Shown here: positions 1 to 8,523 of the stretch, piece by piece | How the letters are laid out: the number at the start of each line of letters is the position of its first letter | How positions within the stretch are numbered: the first letter of the stretch is position 1 | Origin: Merdimmobilis hominis | GTDB lineage: Bacteria > Bacillota > Clostridia > Oscillospirales > Ruminococcaceae | NCBI RefSeq assembly: GCF_021109255.1 | Contig: NZ_JAJODG010000003.1 | Reading direction: 5' to 3' (one strand) | Length of the DNA: 64,000 nucleotides | Position numbers and translations under genes: made by a program | Notes under the pieces: model-generated | Databases searched by the model: none | What the model was told of the DNA's origin: nothing | Seen by the model: only the letters and a program-made list of their open reading frames with translations

Positions 1-27
1 AAAATCTTTTTATAAAAAGTTGCATAC

Positions 28-55
28 TTGACAGATATTAAGGCACATCAATAGT
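28..55 (+). promoter_or_regulatory. Possible promoter upstream of plsY
   Basis: A perfect TTGACA lies at 28-33; 16 bases on is a weak -10 (AATAGT, 50-55). It could drive plsY-gpsA with a leader of about 140 nt. The rest of 1-203 shows no gene; it may be the 3' flank of a gene outside the window. The -10 is poor, so confidence is low. Confidence 0.3.
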
Positions 56-203
56 TGTGGTAACCCACGGACAGGGGAGTATCCCGGCCTCAAGACGAGT
101 TAAAGTTTACAGATTCCTAGTTGCATAACGGGCAAAAAACTGTTACGCTAAGAGTACTTCAAACAACTGCCCGCCCGGGCGGAAACAAGAGGTGCGGTGT
201 GTT

Positions 204-848
204 ATGGATTTGGATCGAAATTTTCTGTTGGCGGCAGGTTTAGCCGCGCTGGCTGCATACCTGATGGGAAGCATAAACTTTGCGGTACTGGTTTCCCGGA
301 TCTATGCCAAGGATGATGTGCGCCGCCACGGCAGCGGCAATGCGGGCATGACTAATATGCTGCGGACCTATGGCGTCGGCCCGGCGTTCTTCACCGGAGT
401 CGGGGATTTTAGCAAAGGGGCGCTGGCCGTTCTTGTAGGCCGGATGATCTTCCAGCAGCTGGGGGTCACCGCTATGGACGGCGGCTTTGTGGGGGCGGCA
501 TTTGTCCTGTTGGGCCATTTGTACCCGATTTTTTTCCACTTCAAAGGGGGAAAAGGGGTGCTGACCAGCTGTGGCGTTATTTTGCTGCTCAACCCCATTG
601 TGTTTTGTATTTTGATTGGGTTGTATGTGCCTTTGGCGTTCATCACCCGCATTGTCTCCCTGGCCTCCATCCTGGGGGCGATCACCTTCCCGTTTGCCAC
701 CTATTTTGTGCTGCGGTTCCAGGGGCGGCCCTATGTCTTTGACACGGTGTTTGCCGCGGCCGCGGCCGCGCTGGTGGTGTATATGCACCGGGCCAACATC
801 AAACGGCTGCTCAACGGCACGGAAGCGCGGTTTGGGGAGAAAAAATAA
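204..848 (+). CDS. plsY: Acyl-phosphate:glycerol-3-phosphate acyltransferase PlsY
   Basis: Membrane enzyme that transfers the acyl group of acyl-phosphate to glycerol-3-phosphate, making lysophosphatidate, the first step of phospholipid synthesis in most Gram-positives. The 214-residue product has the family length, several hydrophobic segments, and the PlsY signatures GSGNAGMTN (about residues 43-51) and FKGGKGV (about 113-119). The ATG at 204 is preferred over the GTG at 192 because AAGAGG at 187-192 is spaced 11 nt from it, and the longer form would start inside its own ribosome-binding site. It is followed 66 bases later by gpsA, which supplies its substrate; the two probably form an operon. 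Confidence 0.95.
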   Translation: MDLDRNFLLAAGLAALAAYLMGSINFAVLVSRIYAKDDVRRHGSGNAGMTNMLRTYGVGPAFFTGVGDFSKGALAVLVGRMIFQQLGVTAMDGGFVGAAFVLLGHLYPIFFHFKGGKGVLTSCGVILLLNPIVFCILIGLYVPLAFITRIVSLASILGAITFPFATYFVLRFQGRPYVFDTVFAAAAAALVVYMHRANIKRLLNGTEARFGEKK

Positions 849-914
849 CTGGCAGGACTGGCGCAGTTCCTCAAGGCGCGCCCCTGCGAAAACCACTTTA
901 TTGGAGGTAGCAAT

Positions 915-1952
915 ATGGCACGGTTGATGTTTTTAGGAGCGGGCGGCTTTGGCACCGCCTTGGCGGTGATGGCGCACCGCTATGGCCACCAGGTCACCCT
1001 GTGGTCCTATGATCCCCAGCAGGTGGAAGAAATCCGCCAGAACAAAGAAAACGCCTATCTTCTGCCCGGGGTTCCAGTGCCGGAGGAGATCGACGTAACC
1101 AACTCTCTGGACGCCCTGGGGGAAGCGGATTTGGTCTTTATCGCAACCCCTTCCTCGGCGGTGCGGGAGGTCGCGGCAAAAATCCGCGGCAAAATGCGCC
1201 CCGATGCAGTGGTGGTCTGCGGGGCCAAGGGCCTGGAGCGGGACACTTTGGAAAGCCTGAGCCAGGTGCTGGAGGAATCCCTGCTGGAGAACCCGGTGGT
1301 CATGTTCTCCGGCCCCTCTCACGCGGAGGAGGTATCCCGTGGGGTTCCCACCACGGCGGTGGTGGCTTCTACCGATCCAGAGGCGGCCCGCAAGGTGCAG
1401 GACATCCTCTCCAACTCCTCCCTGCGGCTCTATGTCAACGACGACGTCATGGGGGTCGAGCTGGGCGGGGCCTTAAAAAATGTCATCGCCTTGGCGGTGG
1501 GAATCGCCGACGGCTTAGGCTTGGGGGACAACACCAAAGCGGCCTTGATGACCCGGGGCCTCACCGAGATTGCCCGACTGGGGGTGGCCTGTGGCGCCCG
1601 GCCCGAGACTTTCAGCGGCCTATCCGGCGTGGGGGATTTGATTGTCACCTGCACCAGCGTCCACTCCCGGAACCGGAGAGCCGGCATCCTCATCGGGTCC
1701 GGTTGGTCCCCCCAAGGGGCGGTGGGCGAGGTGGATATGACGGTGGAGGGCTATTTCAGCACCAAGGCCGCCTATGAGCTCTCCCGCCGGCTGGGGGTGG
1801 AGATGCCCATCGTCACTGAAATATACAAGGTGCTGTACGAGGGGAAGGACCCCCAGCAGGCCATCGACGAACTGATGAGCCGTCCCCGCCGCCATGAATC
1901 GGAGGGGCAGTGGCTCGGGGTGGAGAAGCGCCCGGAGACAAAGGAAAACTAA
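915..1952 (+). CDS. gpsA: Glycerol-3-phosphate dehydrogenase [NAD(P)+]
   Basis: Cytosolic dehydrogenase that reduces dihydroxyacetone phosphate to sn-glycerol-3-phosphate for phospholipid synthesis. The N-terminal Rossmann motif GAGGFGTA (residues 8-15), the substrate-loop GPSHAEEV (about 134-141) and the helix ELGGALKNVIALAVG (about 182-196, with the catalytic Lys) are all present. Length 345 is slightly long because of a charged C-terminal tail. GGAGG at 902-906 supports the ATG at 915. It lies directly downstream of plsY and is closed by a strong terminator. Confidence 0.96.
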   Translation: MARLMFLGAGGFGTALAVMAHRYGHQVTLWSYDPQQVEEIRQNKENAYLLPGVPVPEEIDVTNSLDALGEADLVFIATPSSAVREVAAKIRGKMRPDAVVVCGAKGLERDTLESLSQVLEESLLENPVVMFSGPSHAEEVSRGVPTTAVVASTDPEAARKVQDILSNSSLRLYVNDDVMGVELGGALKNVIALAVGIADGLGLGDNTKAALMTRGLTEIARLGVACGARPETFSGLSGVGDLIVTCTSVHSRNRRAGILIGSGWSPQGAVGEVDMTVEGYFSTKAAYELSRRLGVEMPIVTEIYKVLYEGKDPQQAIDELMSRPRRHESEGQWLGVEKRPETKEN

Positions 1953-1956
1953 GGGG

Positions 1957-1985
1957 CAGGCTGGGAAGATTCCCAGCCTGTTTTT
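1957..1985 (+). terminator. Rho-independent terminator after gpsA
   Basis: A perfect 10-bp stem (1957-1966 with 1971-1980) around a 4-base loop, followed by five T. It begins four bases after the gpsA stop codon and ends the plsY-gpsA unit. Confidence 0.9.
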
Positions 1986-2089
1986 CTGTAAGACTCTGGG
2001 GAAAAGGGCAAAAAAATCCCCCGGGGCGTTTCGCCATTCCCCAAAAGGGGAAATGGGCGGCCTCGGAGGATGTTTTTCCCTAGAATGCG

Positions 2090-2124
2090 AAAAAAGAACC
2101 ATCCCAGCGGGGACGATTCTTTTC
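2090..2124 (-). terminator. Terminator after rpmB
   Basis: On the minus strand a 12-bp stem (two G-T pairs; 2110-2121 with 2094-2105) is followed by a T run (A run at 2090-2095 on plus). It lies just past the rpmB stop. Confidence 0.75.
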
Positions 2125-2132
2125 AAGCGGTT

Positions 2133-2321
2133 TTAGATGGCGCGGGTCACTTTATTGGAACGCAAGCAACGGGTGCAGGCGTGGATGTGGCACGGTGTGC
2201 CGTTGACAATTGCCTTAACGCGCTTTACGTTGGCTTTCCAAGCTCTGTTGGATCTTCTGTGAGAATGGGAAACCTTGATTCCGAAAGAGACGTCCTTACC
2301 GCAGATATCGCATTTTGCCAT
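2133..2321 (-). CDS. rpmB: 50S ribosomal protein L28
   Basis: Small structural protein of the large ribosomal subunit. The 62-residue product starts MAKCDICGKD and keeps the zinc-binding C-x2-C pairs near residues 4-7 and 50-53 (CTRC), so this is the Zn-containing (C+) form rather than the zinc-free paralogue induced in zinc starvation. A good ribosome-binding site (AAGGAGG on minus) precedes the ATG. It is a single-gene unit, on the strand opposite its neighbours, as is common for rpmB in Clostridia, with its own promoter and terminator. Confidence 0.97.
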   Translation of the reverse strand: MAKCDICGKDVSFGIKVSHSHRRSNRAWKANVKRVKAIVNGTPCHIHACTRCLRSNKVTRAI

Positions 2322-2366
2322 GTGTCTGCACCTCCTTATACAACTTTAAACAAAGTCAACAGCAAT

Positions 2367-2395
2367 ATACTATCAGATTCCCAGGGGAAATGCAA
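2367..2395 (-). promoter_or_regulatory. Candidate sigma-A promoter for rpmB
   Basis: On the minus strand TTGCAT (plus 2390-2395) and TAGTAT (plus 2367-2372) are separated by 17 bases, about 45 bases upstream of the rpmB start. Confidence 0.5.
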
Positions 2396-2467
2396 GCTTT
2401 TTTTTGAGAAAAGCGAAATAAAGTTGTAAATAAACGTTGAATTCCCCTGGGCCCGGCGCCGCTGCCC

Positions 2468-2496
2468 TTGTTTTTTCCACCGCCGGACGATATAAT
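2468..2496 (+). promoter_or_regulatory. Candidate sigma-A promoter for the M50-scpAB operon
   Basis: TTGTTT at 2468-2473 and a perfect TATAAT at 2491-2496 with a 17-base spacer, about 100 bases upstream of the protease start. Confidence 0.55.
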
Positions 2497-2595
2497 AATT
2501 CCAGTAACTTCCGCTGTGCCATTGCGCCGCACCGGATATGCGTCCCAAACCTTGGAAAGAAGCCGGTTCCCCCGGCCAGGAGGATAACACGAGTT

Positions 2596-3258
2596 ATGGA
2601 TCTATTTACCATATTGGCCCGGGCGCTGGTGGTGTTCACCTCTATGCCCATCCACGAGTGTGCCCACGCCTATGCCGCCAGCCGGCTGGGGGATGACACC
2701 GCCCAGCGCTCGGGGCGGCTGACCCTCAACCCCTTCAGCCATCTGGACCCGGTGGGGACCCTGCTGATCCTGTTTGCCGGGTTCGGCTGGGCCCGTCCGG
2801 TGCCCATCAACCCCAATAACTTTAAAAAACCCAAGCGGGATATGGCCCTGAGCGCCATGGCCGGCCCTGCCTCCAACCTGCTGCTGGCGCTGTTTGTTCT
2901 GGTGATTTACCGGGTGGTGCTGGGTTTTGCCGCCTTTGGAACCTTGTGGCAGTACAGCGCCACCGAAACAGTTCTGGACATCCTGTGGATTGTCTACAGC
3001 ACCAACATCATGTTGGCGGTGTTCAACCTGCTGCCGGTGCCGCCGCTGGATGGCTGGAAGATGATGGGGGCTGTGCTGCCAGGCAGGACCTATTGGAAGA
3101 TCATGAGCAAGGAGCGGGAGATCGGCATGATCTTTATGCTGCTCATCCTCTTCACCCCGGTGATCGACCTGCCTATCAGCTTTGTGGGCAACGCCATCTC
3201 CGACCTGTTTGTAAGCGCCACGGCCTTTGTCCCCCGGCTCATGCAGGCGATCTTATAA
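2596..3258 (+). CDS. Site-2-protease-like M50 metallopeptidase
   Basis: Integral-membrane zinc protease of the M50B group (YwhC/rip3-like, no PDZ domain). The HECAH motif (residues 19-23) supplies two zinc ligands and the catalytic Glu. The downstream NLLPVPPLDGW motif (about residues 140-150) carries the third ligand Asp. Four to five hydrophobic segments are visible. The ATG at 2596 is chosen because AGGAGG lies at 2578-2583; an in-frame extension to 2437 would add a non-hydrophobic, low-complexity N-terminus and contain the promoter. It precedes scpA by 34 bases, the usual order in Firmicutes. Its substrate is unknown. Confidence 0.9.
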   Translation: MDLFTILARALVVFTSMPIHECAHAYAASRLGDDTAQRSGRLTLNPFSHLDPVGTLLILFAGFGWARPVPINPNNFKKPKRDMALSAMAGPASNLLLALFVLVIYRVVLGFAAFGTLWQYSATETVLDILWIVYSTNIMLAVFNLLPVPPLDGWKMMGAVLPGRTYWKIMSKEREIGMIFMLLILFTPVIDLPISFVGNAISDLFVSATAFVPRLMQAIL

Positions 3259-3292
3259 AATAGTACGGCAGGAGGAAGGAGGGAGGCCCAGG

Positions 3293-3994
3293 ATGGAACG
3301 GCCGTCCTTTACCTTAGATGGATTTGAGGGGCCGCTGGATCTCCTCCTCCATCTCATATCCAAGCACAAGCTCAACATTCTAGACATCCCCATCTCCCAG
3401 CTGCTGGACCAATATCTGGAGTATCTGGAAGGCGCGCGCGCCCAGGATTTGGACATTGCCAGCGAGTTTTTGGAGATGGCCGCCCGGCTGGTTTACCTAA
3501 AAACCCTGTCTCTCCTGCCCCGGTGGGAGGAGGAAGAACAGCTGAAAACCGAGCTCACTGGCCAACTTTTGGAATACCAGGCCCTAAAAGCGGTGGCTGC
3601 GCTGCTTGCGGCCCAAAATCGTGGCCATACTATTTTTGTGCGGGGGCCACAGCTGGTGGAGGTGGACAAGACCTACCAATGCCGCCACCTGCCGAAGGAA
3701 TTGGCCCGGGCCTATGTGAGCGCCACTGGGAGGGGCAAGCGCAGGCTCCCCCCACCGGTGGAAAGCTTCCAGCCGCTGGTCAGCCGGCCGGTGGTGTCGG
3801 TGGAGTCCCGGATGGAGTATTTGACGGCGGCCCTCAGCAGGCCTCAGCGGATCTCCCAACTGTTTTTGAAAAGCCGGAACCGCTCCGAACTGGTGGCCAC
3901 CTTTTTGGCCCTTTTGGAGATGGTGAAGGACAAGCGGGTGGAGGTCAGCGGGGAGACGGCCGTCCTGTGTGGAGGGAACAGCGATGTCTCTTGA
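3293..3994 (+). CDS. scpA: Segregation and condensation protein A
   Basis: Kleisin that bridges the two SMC heads in the bacterial condensin. The 233-residue product begins with the typical FEGPLDLLLHLI motif (about residues 11-22) followed by KLNILDIPISQL and the SEFLEMAARLVYLKTLSLLP helix. A C-terminal winged helix is implied by length. The ATG at 3293 has GGGAGG (3281-3286) six bases upstream; an earlier start at 3227 would overlap the protease gene. Its last 11 bases overlap scpB, which suggests coupled translation of the complex partners. Confidence 0.96.
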   Translation: MERPSFTLDGFEGPLDLLLHLISKHKLNILDIPISQLLDQYLEYLEGARAQDLDIASEFLEMAARLVYLKTLSLLPRWEEEEQLKTELTGQLLEYQALKAVAALLAAQNRGHTIFVRGPQLVEVDKTYQCRHLPKELARAYVSATGRGKRRLPPPVESFQPLVSRPVVSVESRMEYLTAALSRPQRISQLFLKSRNRSELVATFLALLEMVKDKRVEVSGETAVLCGGNSDVS

Positions 3995-4514
3995 ACTGGA
4001 ACAGAAGATGGAAGCCATCCTCTTTGCCGCCGGGGAACCGGTGGAGCTGGAGCGGTTGGCTGAAGCTTTGGGCATCGACCGGACAGCTGCACGGCAGCAG
4101 GCGGAATGCCTCATGGCCCGCCTCACCCAGCAGGGGAGCCCGCTGCAGGTCCTCTCTTTGGATGGCAAATACCAGCTGGCCACCCGGCCGGAATACGCCG
4201 GGGTGATCCAAGCGGCCACCGATTGGAAGCGGCAGCAGCCCCTTTCCCAGGCGGCGATGGAGGTGTTGGCGGTGGTGGCCTACAACCAGCCGGTCACCCG
4301 GGCCTTTGTGGACCAGGTGCGGGGGGTGGACAGTGCAGGGGTAGTGTCCACCCTGGTGGAAAAGGGGCTGCTGGAGGAGGCCGGAAGGCTGGAACTGCCC
4401 GGCAGGCCCATTGCCTACCGCACTGGCGACACCTTTTTGCGCACGTTTGGGCTCCACTCCCTGGATGAGTTGCCCGCCCCGCCCGAGGAGGAAGAACAGC
4501 AGACCCTCCTCTAG
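3984..4514 (+). CDS. scpB: Segregation and condensation protein B
   Basis: Partner of ScpA in the SMC-ScpA-ScpB complex, needed for chromosome segregation. The 176-residue protein has two winged-helix domains: an N-terminal one with EAILFAAGEPVELERLAEAL and a second with QAAMEVLAVVAYNQPVTRAFVDQVRGV (about residues 90-116). It ends with an acidic tail. Start at 3984 is supported by GGAGGG (3971-3976) inside the end of scpA. Confidence 0.96.
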   Translation: MSLELEQKMEAILFAAGEPVELERLAEALGIDRTAARQQAECLMARLTQQGSPLQVLSLDGKYQLATRPEYAGVIQAATDWKRQQPLSQAAMEVLAVVAYNQPVTRAFVDQVRGVDSAGVVSTLVEKGLLEEAGRLELPGRPIAYRTGDTFLRTFGLHSLDELPAPPEEEEQQTLL

Positions 4515-4554
4515 GGGGAATACGCCATGGAAGGATGAGGAAAGGGGGCGCACC

Positions 4555-5220
4555 ATGGTCGGATGGATTTTTGCAGGCCTTTGCGGCCTCCTGCTGTGCC
4601 TTCTCTCCCTGCCGGTGGTTCTCCAGGCGGAGTATAATGGAGAGCTGACCGTTTGGGTCCGGTATTTTTTCCTTCGGTACCAGGTGTTCCCCCGCCCCCC
4701 TGGGGAGGAGAAGCCCCCGGAGGAGAAAAAGCCCAAACCTCCCCAAGAGGAGAAACCAAAGAAGCCACAAAAGGAAAAGCCCTCCGCCGGGGAATTGTTT
4801 GCCCTGGGCAAGGAGCTTTTGGAAGGGCTGTGGCCCCCGGTCCGGTGGCTGTTAAAAACCGTTGTGTTCTATGACATCTTTTTCGGGATGCGGGTTGCGG
4901 AAGATGACGCAGCCCAAACTGCCATCTCCTGCGGCAGGTACAACGCCGCAGCATTTGGAATCTGCAGTTTTCTGGAGAACCTTTTTCAACTAAAACGGGT
5001 GAAGATCAGTGTTTTCCCCGACTTTACACAGGAGGAAAGCGCGGTCTGCTTCCGCGGCAAGGTGAGGATGATCCCTTTGGCGGCGCTGGCCGCCGGGCTC
5101 GCCATCCTTGCCGCCCTCCTGGTGAAGCTGCTCCCCTTGTTCCTCCGAAAAGAGAAGAAGGAGGAGCCCCACGAGCCCGAAGAATCAACCCAACAAAACA
5201 AAGGCGGTGTAACCATATGA
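4555..5220 (+). CDS. DUF2953 family protein
   Basis: 221-residue protein of the DUF2953 family (YtfI in Bacillus). It has an N-terminal hydrophobic anchor (residues 3-22), a Pro/Glu/Lys-rich linker (about 45-80), and a second hydrophobic segment near residues 178-198 followed by a charged Lys/Glu tail. DUF2953 proteins usually sit next to the GerW/YtfJ sporulation protein, as here, where the two genes overlap by four bases (ATGA). A role in spore formation is inferred from that pairing only. AGGAAAGGGGG upstream of 4555 supports the start. Confidence 0.8.
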   Translation: MVGWIFAGLCGLLLCLLSLPVVLQAEYNGELTVWVRYFFLRYQVFPRPPGEEKPPEEKKPKPPQEEKPKKPQKEKPSAGELFALGKELLEGLWPPVRWLLKTVVFYDIFFGMRVAEDDAAQTAISCGRYNAAAFGICSFLENLFQLKRVKISVFPDFTQEESAVCFRGKVRMIPLAALAAGLAILAALLVKLLPLFLRKEKKEEPHEPEESTQQNKGGVTI

Positions 5221-5627
5221 GCCATCCTATCAAAGACCTGATGGATTCCTCCATCCAAAACCTCCACCAGCTGGTGGATGTCAACACCATCATCGGCGAC
5301 CCGGTCACCACACCCGATGGCACCACCATCATCCCGGTGTCCAAAGTCACCTTTGGCTATGCCTCCGGCGGGTCGGAGTTCCCCTCTTCTAAAACCCCGG
5401 ACCCCTTTGGCGGAGGGGCCGGGGCTGGGGTCACCATCCAGCCTATCGCCTTTTTGGTGATCAAGGCGGGGGGCGGGGTACAGCTCCTCCAGCTGGCGAC
5501 CAGCAGCAACACTGCCGACAAGGTGGTCAACCTGGTGCCCGAGGTGATCGACAAGATCACCGGCATTGTCCAGAAGAGCAAAGAGGAGAAGGGCGCCGTC
5601 CGGGAAGAGCCCCCCATAACCCTGTAA
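5217..5627 (+). CDS. ytfJ: Sporulation protein YtfJ (GerW family)
   Basis: 136-residue protein of the GerW/YtfJ family, a spore protein required for normal germination in Bacillus. The characteristic parts are the helix IKDLMDSSIQNLHQLVDVNTIIGDP, the strand motif TIIPVSKVTFGYASGG (about residues 40-55), a Gly-rich region and a FLVIKAGGGVQLL strand. Translation is probably coupled to the DUF2953 gene by the ATGA overlap at 5217. Confidence 0.93.
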   Translation: MSHPIKDLMDSSIQNLHQLVDVNTIIGDPVTTPDGTTIIPVSKVTFGYASGGSEFPSSKTPDPFGGGAGAGVTIQPIAFLVIKAGGGVQLLQLATSSNTADKVVNLVPEVIDKITGIVQKSKEEKGAVREEPPITL

Positions 5628-5684
5628 AGGCAGCATGAGCGAGCCCTGCCCCTGCATATACTCCTCACGGGCAGGTGTTGAACA

Positions 5685-6830
5685 ATGCTAAAAAAATGTG
5701 TGGCATGGCTGGCGCTGGCCGCGGTTTTGATGGGGGCGGCCCCCCTACCCGCTGTCGCCCAGACCATACCGGATACCAAAGAGTTTTCCATCGCTGCCAA
5801 GGGTGCGGTGGTGATTGATGCCGGGAGCGGGCGGGTCTACTTTGCACAGAATGCCAACGGCCGCCTCCCCATGGCGAGCACCACCAAAATCATGACCGCC
5901 CTGCTGGCGCTGGAACAGCCGGATCTCGACGAGCCCTTTGTGGTGGATTCCGCCGCCATCCGGGTGGAGGGGACCTCCATGGGGCTCAAAGAGGGGGACA
6001 CGGTGACCCTGCGGACCTTGGCCCACGGGATGCTGCTCCCCTCTGGAAACGACGCGGCCAATGCAGCGGCGGTGCGGATCGCCGGGAGCAAGGACGCCTT
6101 TGCGGAGCTCATGAATGAAAAAGCCCGGGAACTGGGCTTGGAGGATACCCACTACGTCACCCCTTCGGGGCTGGACGCCGACGGGCATTACTCCTCGGCC
6201 TACGACCTGGCCATCTTGGCGGCCTACGCGCTGGAAAACCCGGACTTCCGGGAGATCTGCTGCAAGGAGAGCGCTAAGGTGGAATTCGGCAACCCGCCCT
6301 ATGGCCGGTGGCTGAAAAACCACAACAAACTGCTGAATCTTTACCCCTATGCCATCGGGGTGAAGACCGGCTACACCGACGACGCCAAGCGCTGCCTGGT
6401 GACCGCAGCCCAAAAGGATGGGGTGACCCTCATTGCGGTGACCTTGGCCGCCCAGGACGATTTCAACGTCCACAAAAAGCTGTATGAGCGGTATTTTGGG
6501 GAACTGACCCAGCAGGACCTCACCCCGGCGCTGCCGGACCTGGAGCTTCCGGTGACCGGCGGCCAGGCGGCCACGGTGGGGCTGGAACCGGTGCGCCCCC
6601 CTGTGGCGGCCCTGCGGGCTGGGGAGCGGGACCGGATGCAGTTCCAAGTGGAGGCCCCAAAGTTCGCTTATGCCCCGGTGAAACGGGGGGATGCTTTGGG
6701 GGAGATCCGCGGGTACATAAACGGGGACCTGGTTTACCAGAGCCCTTTGGCAGCCGCGGAGGACGTATCCGCTGTACAGCGGCAGACAAACGGGTTGTTC
6801 CACTGGATCGGCGGCTTATTTGGCCAGTAG
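5685..6830 (+). CDS. D-alanyl-D-alanine carboxypeptidase (S11, DacF/PBP5-like)
   Basis: Secreted low-molecular-weight penicillin-binding protein that trims the terminal D-Ala from peptidoglycan stem peptides. It has a signal peptide (about residues 1-25, ending AVA-Q), the serine-acylase box S65-T-T-K68, the SGN triad at residues 120-122 and KTG at 228-230, then a PBP5 C-terminal beta domain. The last residues (GLFHWIGGLFG) could be an amphipathic membrane anchor. Neighbouring ytfJ suggests the sporulation-linked DacF, but the vegetative DacA role cannot be excluded. Confidence 0.92.
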   Translation: MLKKCVAWLALAAVLMGAAPLPAVAQTIPDTKEFSIAAKGAVVIDAGSGRVYFAQNANGRLPMASTTKIMTALLALEQPDLDEPFVVDSAAIRVEGTSMGLKEGDTVTLRTLAHGMLLPSGNDAANAAAVRIAGSKDAFAELMNEKARELGLEDTHYVTPSGLDADGHYSSAYDLAILAAYALENPDFREICCKESAKVEFGNPPYGRWLKNHNKLLNLYPYAIGVKTGYTDDAKRCLVTAAQKDGVTLIAVTLAAQDDFNVHKKLYERYFGELTQQDLTPALPDLELPVTGGQAATVGLEPVRPPVAALRAGERDRMQFQVEAPKFAYAPVKRGDALGEIRGYINGDLVYQSPLAAAEDVSAVQRQTNGLFHWIGGLFGQ

Positions 6831-6876
6831 CGGGAAGGTGAGACCACATGCCCCACAGGGGCAGGGAGGATACAGA

Positions 6877-7713
6877 GTGAAAGAGACAGGAACACGCATT
6901 CAAAAAGTACTTTCCGACGGGGGGATTCTCTCCCGCCGCAAAGCGGAGGAATACATCAAGGCTGGGCGGATCACCGTCAACGGCCACCCGGCCCAGATCG
7001 GCCATCCGGTCAATCCGGCCCGGGATATCATCGCCATCGATGGACAGCGGGTGCAGTTCGCCCGGAAAAAGAGCAATCTGTACATTATGCTCAACAAGCC
7101 CCGGGGCTATGTGACCACCATGTCCGACGAGCTGGGCCGCCGCTGTGTGGCCGAACTGGTGGAAAATGCCCCTCAGCGGGTCTACCCGGTGGGGCGGCTG
7201 GACAAGGACAGCGAGGGATTGATCCTTTTGACCAACGACGGCAATTTTGCCAACACCATCATGCACCCCAGCAACCACATCCCCAAGACCTATCGGGTTA
7301 CCGTCCGCCCCGACCTGACCGACGACCAGGCGGTGAAGCTCTCCACCGGGGTGATGATTGACGGCAAGATGACCGCTCCGGCTCAGGTCCATGTGGTGAC
7401 CAAGGAGCCCGGCCGGGTGGTGGCGCTGATCACCATTTACGAAGGCCGCAACCGCCAGATCCGCAAGATGTGCGAGGCGGTGGGGTTGGAAGTTGCCCGG
7501 CTTCGCCGGGTCTCCATCGGCCCCATCAAGCTGGGGATGCTCCAGCCCGGCCAGTGGCGGGAGCTGACCACTGCTGAATTGACCGCCATCCGCAATGCAA
7601 GCCAGAAGGCGGAAAACCAGGGGCAGCAGGAGCGGATGGAGAAGCGGGCCAAGGAGAATCCCCGCCCCCGCCGCAGCCCTGCCCCGCGGCCCAGGAGACA
7701 GAAATCATTCTAA
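6877..7713 (+). CDS. rluB: 23S rRNA pseudouridine synthase (RluB type)
   Basis: Pseudouridine synthase of the RsuA/RluB group, modifying the peptidyl-transferase region of 23S rRNA. An N-terminal S4 RNA-binding domain (about residues 4-60) precedes the catalytic domain with VGRLDKDSEGLILLTNDG, whose Asp is the catalytic residue. The GTG at 6877 is preferred because GGGAGG (6864-6869) lies seven bases upstream and the S4 domain begins right after. A Gln/Arg-rich basic tail ends the 278-residue protein and may bind RNA. Confidence 0.92.
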   Translation: MKETGTRIQKVLSDGGILSRRKAEEYIKAGRITVNGHPAQIGHPVNPARDIIAIDGQRVQFARKKSNLYIMLNKPRGYVTTMSDELGRRCVAELVENAPQRVYPVGRLDKDSEGLILLTNDGNFANTIMHPSNHIPKTYRVTVRPDLTDDQAVKLSTGVMIDGKMTAPAQVHVVTKEPGRVVALITIYEGRNRQIRKMCEAVGLEVARLRRVSIGPIKLGMLQPGQWRELTTAELTAIRNASQKAENQGQQERMEKRAKENPRPRRSPAPRPRRQKSF

Positions 7714-7744
7714 AAGGGGAAATTCCCCTGCAAGGAGGATTGTT

Positions 7745-8299
7745 ATGAAACGTTTTGCCATCCTTTTGTTGGCGGTCCTGGCCCTGTCGCTGACCGCGTG
7801 CTCCAGCCGGGACCCCAAGCCTTCCTCTTCCAGCGAGGGCAGCTCTTCCAGCTCCTCCTCTTCCCAGGAAGAAGGGGAGGGCTCCTCCAGTTCCAGCGAA
7901 CCGGAGGAGGAAGAGCCAGAGGAGGAACCCATCGCCACGGCGCAGGACTTTATTGCCAAGTTTAAAACCGGAGATGGGTTTGAGACGGTGACCTTCGCTC
8001 CGACCATGTTCTCCATGCCCATTGAGGCGTCGGGCTATTACTCGGAGGACAGCACCTTGTCTATGTCCATCTATGAGTACGCCTCTGCCCAGGAGGTGGC
8101 GGATCAGAAGGCGGCCATCTCTTCCACCGGGTACAGCATCAAAACCGTTGATGGGACTACCACCCAGGTAGAGTGGGTGGCGCCGCCCCATTTCTTCGCC
8201 GGGGAGAAGTACATCGTCCTGTACTGCGGCAGCAGCGCGGACGTCCTCTCCTTCTTGGAGGAGCTGCTGGGCCCCCAGTTCGCCGGCGCCGAGGTGTAA
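7745..8299 (+). CDS. Lipoprotein with Ser/Glu-rich linker
   Basis: 184-residue lipoprotein of unknown function. The signal peptide ends in the lipobox LTAC (Cys at residue 19). It is followed by a low-complexity linker rich in Ser and Glu (about residues 20-60) and a soluble domain of about 120 residues with alternating strands and helices. AAGGAGG just upstream fixes the ATG at 7745. It sits between rluB and a strong terminator, so it is probably the last gene of the rluB unit. No known domain recognised. Confidence 0.8.
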   Translation: MKRFAILLLAVLALSLTACSSRDPKPSSSSEGSSSSSSSSQEEGEGSSSSSEPEEEEPEEEPIATAQDFIAKFKTGDGFETVTFAPTMFSMPIEASGYYSEDSTLSMSIYEYASAQEVADQKAAISSTGYSIKTVDGTTTQVEWVAPPHFFAGEKYIVLYCGSSADVLSFLEELLGPQFAGAEV

Positions 8300-8340
8300 G
8301 GCCCGGGAAACCAAGCGCCCCAGCGGGGAAATGCAGGGAA

Positions 8341-8366
8341 GCGGACGCAGCTGCGTCCGCTTTTTT
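8341..8366 (+). terminator. Terminator after the lipoprotein gene
   Basis: A perfectly self-complementary 20-base hairpin (8341-8360) followed by six T. Confidence 0.9.
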
Positions 8367-8400
8367 CGCATTTTGAAAGGGAATTTTCCGGTTTGTTCAT

Positions 8401-8429
8401 TTGACAAAACCAGTGGGGAATAGTATGAT
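8401..8429 (+). promoter_or_regulatory. Sigma-A promoter of the yicC-remA-gmk-rpoZ operon
   Basis: TTGACA (8401-8406), a 17-base spacer and TATGAT (8424-8429), close to the vegetative consensus and about 95 bases upstream of yicC. Confidence 0.85.
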
Positions 8430-8523
8430 AATAGAATAGCCAAAGTGTGCGATTTTGGAAGCTTGCGCGAGATATTTTGAGATAGAGAAGAAAAATCCCC
8501 CCAGGGGACAAGAGGTTGAAACA

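Noticed and set aside
4106..4468. Gly/Pro-rich frame inside scpB
   Set aside because: Out-of-frame shadow of a GC-rich gene; many similar ones were ignored.
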